A stretch of 64,000 nt of DNA, taken from NCBI GenBank assembly GCA_010094045.1, contig ML986584.1, positions 704,197 through 768,196 on the forward strand, written 5' to 3'. A program made the position numbers and the translations under genes. Source of the DNA: Lojkania enalia (taxonomy: Eukaryota > Ascomycota > Dothideomycetes > Pleosporales). Positions 54,422 to 64,000 of this stretch are shown in pieces. How positions within the stretch are numbered: position 1 is the stretch's first letter; every line of letters begins with the position of its first letter. Below the pieces are notes generated by a model. The model had not been told where the DNA came from. It did not search any database and was given only the letters and a program-made list of their open reading frames with translations.

Positions 54422-56401
54422 TCAAATCGCCGAAGTAGCGCTCTTCCGCTTCCGGCTCCTTTTCTTCCTCTTGCCTTCAATCTCCCGAATATCAATACCA
54501 TTATCTAGACTAGCCTTCGCGGGAGGGTCTACATTCCCGACCTCAGATCCAAGTAAAACCTCGAATCCACCTTTGGGGCCCTCCTCATCGCCAAAAGTAT
54601 CCTTCCTCCACTGCCTCAGTCTTGCCTTCTTGCTCAAAGCTTTCCTATCTTTTTTCTTCTTAGTCGGATCTCTGAATGCTGCTAGCTTCTTCAAGCCAGC
54701 AAACTCATTAAGCTGAGAGTCGTTGGCGAGTAGGATATCACGAGCTGTCATACCGAAGCTAGTGGGCGATGTTTCGCGGTAGCGGAAGCAAGTTGGTGCC
54801 TTGGAATTAGAAACGAGCGTCTTCTCATATTCTAGATTAGAATCCACGAGCTTCTCGATCAAACGGCGATCACGACGGGCGCTACTCTTTTCCTCAGCAC
54901 GTGCTTGTTTGCGCTGCTTGCTAGTTTTAGCTTTGGTACGTCCCTCCTTGCCATCCGATTTAACGTCGTCCATCTGCACGTCTTCATCACCAGAGAGTGT
55001 AAATTCCGGTTTGCCGCCATCGTTCTCGTCAAAGTCGGGTATAAGATCGTGAATGTCGATATCGTCATCCCACTTAGGTTTCCTTGGCTTCCTCCTTATC
55101 TTTTTGCCATTGTTGTCTTCATCGCTCTCTGAGGTACCGTCATATTCCTTGTTGTAGTAAGCATCGCCAAACCGTCTCTGCATCTCATCATCCCATACAC
55201 CATCAGACCAATCGGCTTCGAGTACATCCGCCCAGTCCTCTATCTTGAAGTCTCGACCGGTCAACCCAGCAGTCTTCCTGATCTTCTTCACCTTCTCCTC
55301 CATCTCCTCAATCTTATATTTTCTGAGCCGTGCTAGCTCTTCCTCCCTCTCAAGCTTCTCAGCTTCCCGTTTTGCCTTCGCTGCCTCTCGCGCCTTGCGA
55401 CGGCCACTTAGTTCGTCCCGGCGGACTGATGTGGCGGCGACGGTGTCACGGGCATATGTAACTAGCTTCTCATTCGTTCCCGTTGCATCTTCAAAGTACA
55501 TGTTATAAGCATTCTCGAAATCTTCGGCCCGAGCATCTTCATCTTCGTCATCGGATTCCAGTGGTTTGAAATGAGATTCGACGGTGGGTACCCAAGCCCG
55601 TGAAGCCATGAAGTTTGAAAGGAAGGCCTCCGGGTCCTTATCCGCATTCTCCACGTCTTGCTCCGTGATCTTCACATGCTTTTCTCTAGGCTTGTCTAGT
55701 TTTGATTTGGCGACTAGGAAATCCTCATTTTCTTCTTCTCCGGCGCTTGTGGCAGTAGCAAGCTCCTTGATCAACATTTGTCTAGTCTCCTCCTGTTCTT
55801 GCGCATAGGTCTTTGGCGGCGTGTCCTCGTCGTCCTCGCCGAGTAACTTCCCTTCAAGCAAATTTTTGGTATGATATTGTTTCAGGGTCATGGATTCTTC
55901 TCTCTTTTGGCCTTGCTCGCCGTTCTGATTGTCACCCTCAATCTCCTGGTAGAACGCGACAGTCTTGTCGTAGACACGGGGATCTTTAGAGCGGATGGCC
56001 TCCAGGGTGGCTATGATCTCAGCATCGACATCTTCGGTCGCAAATTCGCCCTCGTCGTCCTCACTAACATCTTCCTCGGAATCATCTTCGGAATGGGAGG
56101 CGTCGCCGTTGAAGGTTTTCCTGCCGTACTTTTCCTCCACTGTAGAATGTTAGGTCGTTAGGCTCGCATTAGTAACAGCACACATACGCCTATGTTTCTC
56201 TGCGCGCTTCTTGTTGTGCTCGAACCGTCGGGCATATTCCTCGTTGACCTTCAGTGACACTCTGCCCGCATCGTCATCCGACCCGTCATTATCGTCGAGC
56301 AGTTTTGCCTTCTTGGTCGGACGCTCGTCTTCCACAGCAAGTGGAATGAAGCCGTCATTTAGTTCATGTTTGGTGCCATTGCCAAATTTCGCCTTGGCCA
56401 T
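54422..56401 (-). CDS. KRI1: Kri1-like ribosome biogenesis factor, 643 aa
   Basis: Two exons (56401-56188 and 56139-54422) with a 48-nt intron give 643 residues. The start MAKAKFGNG at 56401 is preferred to a longer upstream frame. Features typical of Kri1 are VNEEYARRFEHNKKRAE near the start, acidic blocks (SEDDSEEDVSEDDEGE), LKQYHTKNLLEG, and the Kri1 C-terminal domain with FRYRETSPTSFGMTARDIL and KLAAFRDPTKKKKDRKAL. It ends in a lysine/arginine-rich nucleolar-type tail KRKKRSRKRKS. In yeast Kri1 works with Krr1 in the nucleolus in 40S subunit assembly. Length is close to the yeast protein. The gene is divergent from the SIP3-like gene. Confidence 0.93.
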
Positions 56402-56689
56402 GTTGTACGGGGCTATTGCTCTGATGGTGGATCTTACACGAGCAGAAAAGTTGCGGGTCAAAAAATTCCACGCGATATGCCAAGATTTTCTGCCGGGCGG
56501 TGAGCGGACCCTGACGTCGGAGGATAGACGCGCAGTCGATGGAAGTAGTGATGGAAGGACGAGGCAGACCATTACATCCTTCACGAACGCCCTTCCCGCC
56601 ATGTATCATAGCTGCAATGTGTAGACTCACCTCGCATTCGTCCTCATACTATCCCCCCTACCTGCATCACAATTTCACATCGCGATAAC
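56402..56689. promoter_or_regulatory. Bidirectional promoter of KRI1 and SIP3-like genes
   Basis: Only 288 bp separate the two start codons, so promoter elements and 5' leaders must overlap. No TATA box stands out, as is usual for housekeeping genes. Confidence 0.55.
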
Positions 56690-59600
56690 ATGTCGGATCC
56701 CTCGAAACCGACGACGCTAGAGCCAGTGGCTAAGCCGCTGAGCTTGATGTGTGTCTTTTTTCCTGTATTAACATTGGCAGAGTACTGATAGAGCACCCAG
56801 ACCCGTTGTCCTCAAAGAAGCTGCCCTTGACTCTCCGACGTTTCGCGCAACGGCCGTACATTTTGGCGACCAAGTCGACCTCATCGAACGATGGCTGGAT
56901 GCCTACGTCAAGGCCGTATCGAAGCTTGCGGCCGAGATGAATGCTGTCCAGACCCTGGTCGACAGCTACATCCAGGCTGCGACTCCTCCCCTACAGCTCT
57001 CTGAAGCCGTCCTCGACCATGACTACACCGTGTTGGCGCTAAAACGCTTCGGCGAGGGCGCACGCGAGTTCTGGAATAGCACGCTACGAGGCATGAAGAG
57101 GGCTGAAATAGCTGTCTGTGATCCCATAAAAGCCTTTCTATACAACGATCTGCGGATGCTGAAAGATACCCGGAAAAACCTAGAGCAGACGCAGCGGACG
57201 TTCGACGCCGCCATTGCGCGGTATGCAGGACAAGCGAAGACCAAGGAGCCGTCGTCATTACGAGAAGACGCATTTCAGCTTCACGAAGCGAGAAGAGCCT
57301 ATCTCAAGGCCAGCATGGACTTTTGTGTAATGGCACCGCAGGTACGGGGTACCCTGGACAAGATCTTAGTCAAGGTTATTACGGAGCAATGGCGAGACTT
57401 GAAAAATGCTCGTGAGTCCTCGTCAAAGGCCTTCGCAACATGGACCGCCGATGTGGACCGCGTGAAGGGCTGGAGCAAGGAAATGGAGAACGGAGAGAGG
57501 ATATTCAAGAGGGAGTTGCACTTGGCGAGACAGCAGATCGAGAACAGCGCCGAATCGACAGCACGACCGTCGCGAGACTTGGATGACTACGCAGCATCTA
57601 CAGTACCGTACCTGGGCACACAAGCGTCTTCCTCCGCAGCAAATCTCCCCTCTCCTGCAAAGCCTAGGCCAGGCGAGGACAAGGCAGAAAAGCAGGGCTG
57701 GTTGTTCCAGCGAACAATAACAGGCAAACCTGCGAGAACGTACTGGGTCAGGAGGTGGTTCTTTGTCAAGAACGGCATTTTCGGATGGCTCACACAAGGG
57801 ACACGATCAGGCGCAGTTGAGGAGTCTGAGAAGATTGGGGTCTTACTTTGTGGTATTCGGCCGGCCTTCCAAGAGGAGCGCCGTTTCTGCTTCGAGGTTA
57901 AGACGAAGGACACTACTATCTTGTTGCAAGCCGAGACCCAGAGTGACCTCATTGAATGGATATCTTCGTTTGAGGTTGCAAAGCGGAAAGCGCTGGAGGA
58001 GCCAAAAGACGGATCCGGTCCTGCAACCATCGATGCCGCATTCTCAATCAGCCCGCCTATTGCACCAGAGTTTGCCGCGAAAACCTCCGAAGGTCATGCT
58101 ACCCAGCCGAGCGATGATATCAGTGGCATCGATAGGGCTGAAACCCTGGTGCCGGGCGAAGGATTAACAACTCGAGGGAGTTTCGATGTGACACGGCGTG
58201 GCACTGCATTCGAACGGGATGGCGAGGGCAGTCGCCGCGACCACGCCGTTAGAATAATGGAGAAGCTAGATCTTACTCGGAAGTCTACTGTAGGCCCTCA
58301 GCTCAGCGGCAATAACCCGTCCTCCGCCTCGGGAGGTATCGCCAGCCTCATATCTGCCAGTCTTGCCTCTGCCAGTCATAACATTATGCCAGTCGGAAAC
58401 ATCAGCGCACCTGCTCCTGGTCTCCCGGACACCCGACTCATCCTGGGACAGACCCTTCCCGCCAGCAGTCTAGCCCCGTCAACTCTCGCAAACCCGCCTG
58501 CGCCGACGAATCTTAGCAAAGCCGCTGTTGCTGTGAGTGGCGAGCGCGGTGAAGGCCTCGGGCGATCAGGCGGAATGCCTGGGGGTCTCATGGCCAACTT
58601 ATGGGGCTCAGTGAACTGGGGCTACATTAATAGGTTAGAGCGCGGAGAGATGACTACTACCCGCGAGCGGAGCGTATCCCAACCGCCGAGTCCTGTAGGC
58701 CGTTCTCCAAGCTTGGAACCAACTGACAAGATAGGCGATGGTCTATCTGTAAACCCTTCACCAGGAACTGTAACACCCACCGCCCCAGCCCATCGTAAAA
58801 CACTCAGCTTGGGTGGTCCCGCTTCATCCGTCCAAAGACCTACCATAGTTACAGATGACTTCCCAAATTATTATCCACTTGCCCTACGCATCCAAGATGC
58901 ACAGTTCCGGATCCTATTTCCCAACGTTTCTAGAGAAGAGAAAGTTGTACTAGTATTCCGCGCCGTCTGGAACCCAACCGAGCAGCAAGAGTTCCCAGGT
59001 CGTGTTTATGTCACAGCCAAGGACATTTACTTTTACAGCAATCACCTTGGCCTTGTTCTTATTACGGGAATTAGTTTGGCCTCTATCGATGAAGTCACTG
59101 CAGCGCCTGGAAAAGACTGCGATTTTCTATTCCTCCATTTCAAGCCCGATTCCCGAGAAGATGGTGCGACTAGAATCACAATCAAAACATTTTTGGAGCC
59201 TCTAAAACTCCTTCAGCGTCGTCTTAACTTCCTTGTACGCAATGCAAGCACAAATGAGCACGGTCTAGAAGAGGTCGTCAAGCGTCTCATTAAGTTCGAG
59301 TCCAATGACTCCGACAACTCACCGAGTGCTGAGAGCTGGGAAGACGTCTCTGTCCATACGCCAATGGACCCAGGCTATGGCGGGAAAGATGTCAAGACAA
59401 GCCTTCGAATTGACGGAAATTTATTCGGACCGCCCTCCACGAATATTAGCAAGAATGCTACCAAGTTCAAGTTGCCGGCACACCCTGTCGTCTTTGCCCC
59501 TCAGGGAATGGCGCAAGTTGCAGTAGAGAAAGAGTTCGATATCAGTGCCAAGGGGCTGTTTCTAGTGCTCTTTGGTGATAAAAGCGCGGTTTTCCAAATG

Positions 59601-60924
59601 TTATATCGCGAGCGATGGGCGCAACGCGTGGTCCAAGGCCCGTGGATAATCAATGACCAGAATATTCAGCGCCGAGATTTCGAGTATGAGATTGCACAGC
59701 CCGGCAAAACGGAAGCTATTGTCATTAATGACTACCAGATCATTGAAGTTTTCAATGATCACCTCTGCTACGTTATTGCCGATCGCAAGACACCTTGGTA
59801 CCTGCCTTCATCTGATCGCTTCGTACTTCTCAGTAAGATTGTCATCACTCACGTCTCGAAAGCTCGTTGCAAATTGGCTATATATACCAAGATAGACTGG
59901 CTGAAGAATCCTCAAATCGCAAAGAAGCTCATTGAGCGCCAAGGCCTGCAGGACCTCGAACTTGAGGCTCAAGACCTGCTCGACGTCGTTGAGGAACAGG
60001 TTGCTAGACTCGGCCACAATAAGTCGACCGGCAAAATCACGAATATCTTCGGACAAGTCGGTGTCCAGAAACAAGCAGCTCAATTTGCAGCCCAAGATAT
60101 CCCGCCTCCCAATCGACCACGCAAGTTCAAACTCCAGCCCCAGAGCTTGACATCCGTCATTGCTCAGTTAGTTGGAAACGTCATCGTCTCAATATTTTCA
60201 ACTATCATGAGTTGGATCTTCGCCGCTTTCAGCGGGCTTGGCAAAATCATCTCAGCACACAAGTTACTTGTTCTACTCCTTCTACTAAGCGGGGGAGCGA
60301 ATTTCTTCTACACCTCTCGAGACTCCTGGGAATGGTGGGAGGAGAGGAATGCAGGCAAGTACATGGCTCGCTTGGGCATTGGACCAAGCCTCAGTATGAC
60401 GCGGTCAATATACCTTAAGGATTTGGAAGACGGGTTTTTGAATGGCAATAATACTGTCATCTCAATCCCAGAGGCGGAAGATGGAAGTAACAAATGGTGA
60501 GTTTATCTACATTCCATGAATTTGCACAGTACTAATAAATCCTCACAGTCAGGAAACATTCACATCTCTCCTTCAGAGCCCCGCAGCATCATCCTCCTCC
60601 TCGCCCCTCTCCTCATCCTCGCAAACGCACACAACTTGGCGTCTCCACCGTACGAGACAGAATCTCGGTTCCCATCGCCACGATCTCCTCGTCGCCCTTC
60701 GCGTCGTCAACCGCATCGAGAAGGAAGTCCTCGAAGCGGAATACGAGAATTGGCTGTTTGATGAGACGCAGAAGTGTGAACGAGTTGGTAATATGCTTCA
60801 TGGCGAGGCCAAAGGAAAGAAAGTTAAGGGCCTCAAGGAAATGGAGGACTGGGTTAAGGGATACTGTGGTGATTGCCAGGTCGCACTTGGCGGAGTTAGA
60901 GAGCTGAGGAAAGGATTGATGTAG
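56690..60924 (+). CDS. SIP3: SIP3/LAM3-like lipid-transfer protein (BAR-like, PH, GRAM, VASt, TM), 1379 aa
   Basis: Three exons (56690-56748, 56792-60496, 60549-60924) with introns of 43 and 52 nt give 1379 residues. The first junction restores PLSLIAPRPVVLKEAALD. Domains: BAR-like helical region (about 25-270, with FGDQVDLIERWLDAY and DHDYTVLALKRFGEG); PH domain (about 320-420, KQGWLFQRTITGKPARTYWV); a disordered serine/proline-rich stretch; GRAM (about 727-830); VASt/StART-like (about 916-1080, YRERWAQRVVQGPWIINDQN); and membrane segments at about 1149-1189. Yeast Sip3 and Lam3 are Lam/Ltc proteins that carry sterols between endoplasmic reticulum and plasma membrane at contact sites. The third exon adds an ordered helical end (RVVNRIEKEVLEAEYENWLF). 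The ATG at 56690 and both splice sites fit phase exactly. Confidence 0.92.
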
Positions 60925-61440
60925 GGTTATGCGTCTTTGTAAAAATCACCCCCGGTTTTGGAGCTGGTATATGAGAACTCGTTGACCTAGTTTTGTATTT
61001 TTGATTGGGTTATGGGTAGTAGAGGTTTGATTACTGGGTGGAGTTCTGTCTAGTACGTGCGCACGATATCCAGGGAACGTAGTGACACTTGCACGATAAG
61101 CGAATAGCACGTTTTGTTTTCCGACTATGTTTATACCATATCTGGCTACAGGCAAAGTTTTAACTAGTGACGATATAATTCTAAATGAGTCACGCGGAGT
61201 AGCTTCTAACTCTTTCTTTTATCAAGAATAGAGGAAGAGACGAGAGTTTATCAGGCAGGTAACAAGTGTATATTAGCTTGTCTTTTGTGTAATAATTAAG
61301 AGAGATTCCCATTAGCAGGAGCCGGCATTTTAGTCTCCATCTAAGACACTTAAGTATGAAATTGTATTTTGATTTACTATATAATAAGAGTAGCGATAAC
61401 ACTTTTATTATCCTATCTACAAATTTGCTTGTCCTATATT
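60925..61440. other. Transition from core genes to AT-rich block
   Basis: Downstream of the SIP3-like gene. Composition becomes progressively AT-richer after about 61200. No gene. Confidence 0.4.
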
Positions 61441-62136
61441 AGGTTTTAAAGCTCTCTTCTAGGCATCGCTTTAGATTCCTAGTTTTTATTTTTAAGATAT
61501 TAGCTTTATTTGTTATTATTTTTAGTCTTTTAGAGATATAGGCTACTATTAACAGTAATTTTAGTTTTCGAAACTTTAGTATCCTCTATTAGTACTTTTA
61601 GTCTTTTTTAAAATATAATACTTTTTATAATACTAGTCTCTCTAAATAATTTAGATATTATAAATATTAATATTATCTTCTATACTTTTAATTTCTAGAT
61701 ATTAATTTCCTTTACTCTTTTTAATTTTAAAGGTAGATAGACTATCTATTCGATTATAATTAATTTTATAATTCTAGAAGTAGAAATATAATATATTTAT
61801 ATTTACTAATAGTTTATATTAAAATTTTAGATTATATATTTTATTAATCGACTTTTACTTTAGATATAAAGCTATTAATAATAACTTTTTAGTATATTTA
61901 ATTTTCGGAAAAAAGCTTCGAAAAATTTATTAAACTTCTAGATAAAATATATAGTTAAATATATAGTAGAAATAGAAAGAAATAATAGAATAAAGTTTTT
62001 AGTATTTTATTCTATTAAGCCTCTATTATTCTAGTCTATTTTTTCTATATATTATAAAGTCTTTATTTATTTTAGACTAATATAGTAATAGAGCTAGTAT
62101 ATAATAATAGGAATAGTCGAGTTTTAGATTAGATAT

Positions 62137-63230
62137 TATAACGATGTAAAGAAATCGTTCTATAAAAAGCTTTATCTTTTTACTTATCTTATCCTACCCC
62201 CAGTTCTACCCCTTTTCCTATCTATATATAGTTGTATACTCCCTTATAAGTAGCTTAGTAGTTTTTCTATATCCTTTTATATAAGGCCTATAGATGTTAA
62301 TAGAATTCTTAGGTCCCTAATCCCTATATACTCTTATATACCTCTAAGTAGATTTATACTATATTTAGATCTATTATCTTATCTATACTATTATATTATA
62401 TAGAAAAACTTAATACTACTAATAATAGCCTTTTTAATAATATTGTATTAATTATTTATTTAACTATATTTAAGTCTAAAATATATCTAATTTAGTTTAG
62501 ATTATAATATTTATATACTATTATATTAAATTATTTAGTTATCTAAATAGAATTTTAAAGACCTTTTATTAACTAAAGTTTTTAAGTTTAGAACTTTCTA
62601 TCCTCTATAATTAGAATTGCTTTTAGAAAAGCCGCGTAGAGTATACTTAGATAGAAACTTAGAAACTACTAATTATAATAATATAAAGAAATTGTTCTAT
62701 AAAAAGCTTTATATATAACCTTATCCTAAAGCTTTTCGCTTATCTTATTCTACCTCTAGTTCTACCCCTTTTCCCTTCTATATATAGTTATATACTCTCT
62801 TATAAATAGCTTAGTAGTTCTTCTATATCCTTTTATATAAGGCCTATAGGTATTAATAGAATTCTTAGGTTTTTAATCCCTATGTACTCCTATATACCTC
62901 TAAGTAGATTTATACTATATTTAGACCTATTATCTTATCTATACTATTATATTATATAGAAGAACTTAATACTACTAATAATAGCCTCTTTAATAATATT
63001 GTATTAATTGTTTATTTAAATATATCTAAGTTTAAAATACGCTTAATTTAGTTTAGGTTATAATACTTATATATTATTATATTAAATTATTTAGTTATCT
63101 AGATAGAATCTTAAAAACCTTTTATTAACTAAAGTTTTTAGGTTTAGAACTTCCTATCTCCTATAATTAGGATTGTCTTTAGAAAAGCCGCGTAGAGTAT
63201 ACCTAGGTAGAAACTTAGAGACTATTAATA
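62137..63230. repeat. Tandem pair of about 540-bp repeats
   Basis: 62137-62668 and about 62674-63230 are diverged copies of one unit. Anchors: AAAGAAATCGTTCTATAAAA at 62148 returns at 62685 (offset 537), and GCCGCGTAGAG at 62631 returns at 63187 (offset 556). The second copy has an extra segment of roughly 20 bp near its start. The differences are largely C/T or A/G, as expected from separate RIP. The unit start TATAACGATG would be TGTAACGATG with one G-to-A change reversed. This, with a gag frame 550 bp further on, suggests LTR sequence, but that is inference. Confidence 0.65.
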
Positions 63231-63779
63231 ACCTATTAGAATTAGAAGTAACCGCTAATATCTAACTATAATTTACCTTCTAATTCTTATATTAGAACTA
63301 ATATATACATAAGTTATAGTAAGAGTAAACTTCTATCTACGTATATAGAACAACTATTACCTTTTATAGGGGGCCCTATAACAGGCGGACCCCTCTCTAT
63401 AGGGCCTATAATAAAGAACCTATCTAATTTAGAGGGAAATTAGAGTAAACTAACCCTTAAGGAATAAATTATAATTTTATAAGAGGAGATTATATATTTA
63501 ATATAATAGAGAACTATTAGTTCTAATTAACCTCTATAAACTACTAAATTAGAACTAATAATATGCTAGAAAACTTTTATAACTCCCCTAGTAAGAAACC
63601 TCTTAGCTACCCCTAAGCCCTCTTAAACCTACCTTACTAAATATATATCTAAGATTAAAAGCTTTATAGATAGTAACAAACCTATATTTAAATAATAGTA
63701 AGCCTTAATTCTAGACTAACTTAAAATTAATGCGGATTACTATTAGATAGAGTATATATATATAGTATTAGTATAGGGA

Positions 63780-64000
63780 TATACCTCTAGTACTGCGAAA
63801 GGGTATCTAGAGCTAAAATACCTAGCTAAATCGGACTAGTATTAGTTTAAGAATACTAAAGAAATAATTTTACTTCTATAATTATATTTTATTATAAATA
63901 ATAAAGAGATAGAGGTATAATAGGCGTTTTAGGTCCTAAAGATAAATAAGGGAGAAGTATTTCCAACTTTTAAAGCTTGCTTTATTAGTATAGCTATTAG
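63780..64000 (+). mobile_element. RIP-damaged retrotransposon gag remnant (partial)
   Basis: The plus-strand frame starting with codon GGG at 63801 reads GYLELKYLAKSD, then FKNTKEIILLL, LYFIINNKEIEV and KGEVFPTFKACFISIAI to the window end, broken by six TAG/TAA codons. Each stop is one C-to-T or G-to-A change from Gln or Trp. The pattern of a folded helical region ending in F-x-F-K-A-x-F resembles the retrotransposon gag domain of fungal Ty3/gypsy elements. The remainder lies beyond the window. Confidence 0.45.

Larger units (their letters stand above)
61441..64000. repeat. RIP-mutated AT-rich transposon block
   Basis: The sequence is strongly AT-rich with TA by far the most frequent step and very few CA or TG dinucleotides, in contrast to the genes to the left. 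This is the mark of repeat-induced point mutation acting on duplicated DNA. Stop codons fill all frames. It includes the tandem repeats at 62137-63230 and the gag-like remnant at 63780-64000 and continues past the window. Confidence 0.8.

Noticed and set aside
61441..64000. Mitochondrial or centromeric origin of the AT-rich end
   Set aside because: The near absence of CA/TG and the stop-riddled gag frame are better explained by RIP of a retroelement; no mitochondrial gene motif is present.
1..64000. CRISPR arrays, bacterial operons or prophage features
   Set aside because: None seen; spliced genes and fungal families throughout show a eukaryotic chromosome.

Overview
The window is nuclear DNA of a filamentous ascomycete (Pezizomycotina). 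Genes carry short introns (43-139 nt, mostly 45-65) with GT..AG ends and CTAAC/CTGAC-like branch sites. The families are typical of that group: Zn2Cys6 regulators, HET, ankyrin NLR-like (STAND), PTH11-type rhodopsin-domain, PXB/DUF3818, Kri1, and PH-GRAM-VASt Sip3/Lam3 proteins. Transposon relics show C-to-T decay of the RIP kind. A class such as Leotiomycetes is possible, but the sequence alone does not decide it.

Layout. 0-3.3 kb: a truncated relic of an NLR-type alpha/beta hydrolase, then a C2HC plus Zn2Cys6 regulator divergent from a short-chain dehydrogenase (SDR). 3.3-6.2 kb: gene-poor, with a Copia LTR relic and a small solo-LTR-like element. 6.2-20.5 kb: an amino acid/choline-type permease, a rhodopsin-domain membrane protein, a PXB/DUF3818 protein, a large N-anchored conserved protein and a Fungal_trans_2 regulator. 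20.5-25.1 kb: a decayed gene and a proline-rich orphan. 27-28.2 kb: a TDT/Mae1-type transporter. 28.5-36.2 kb: an island of small orphan genes and relics, including one protein with a PAM2 motif. 36.5-37.7 kb: a second SDR with five exons.

41.7-49.8 kb holds what I regard as the most interesting locus. A 1508-residue NLR-like protein (SERAC1-like hydrolase, P-loop domain, ankyrin repeats) is divergently arranged with a complete 692-residue HET-domain protein across 1.15 kb. This is a plausible non-self recognition or regulated cell-death module. To its right lie pseudogenes of a cytochrome P450 and of a ubiquitin-like-domain protein. From 54.4 kb the conserved core returns with KRI1 and a SIP3/LAM3-like lipid-transfer gene sharing a 288-bp promoter. 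After 61.4 kb the sequence becomes an AT-rich block with almost no CA/TG dinucleotides. It contains a tandem pair of about 540-bp repeats and a broken gag frame that runs off the window edge.

Exon structures were worked out by hand from splice consensus, reading phase and remembered family patterns. All coordinates given for multi-exon genes keep phase. Family names rest on recognised motifs, not on database searches.
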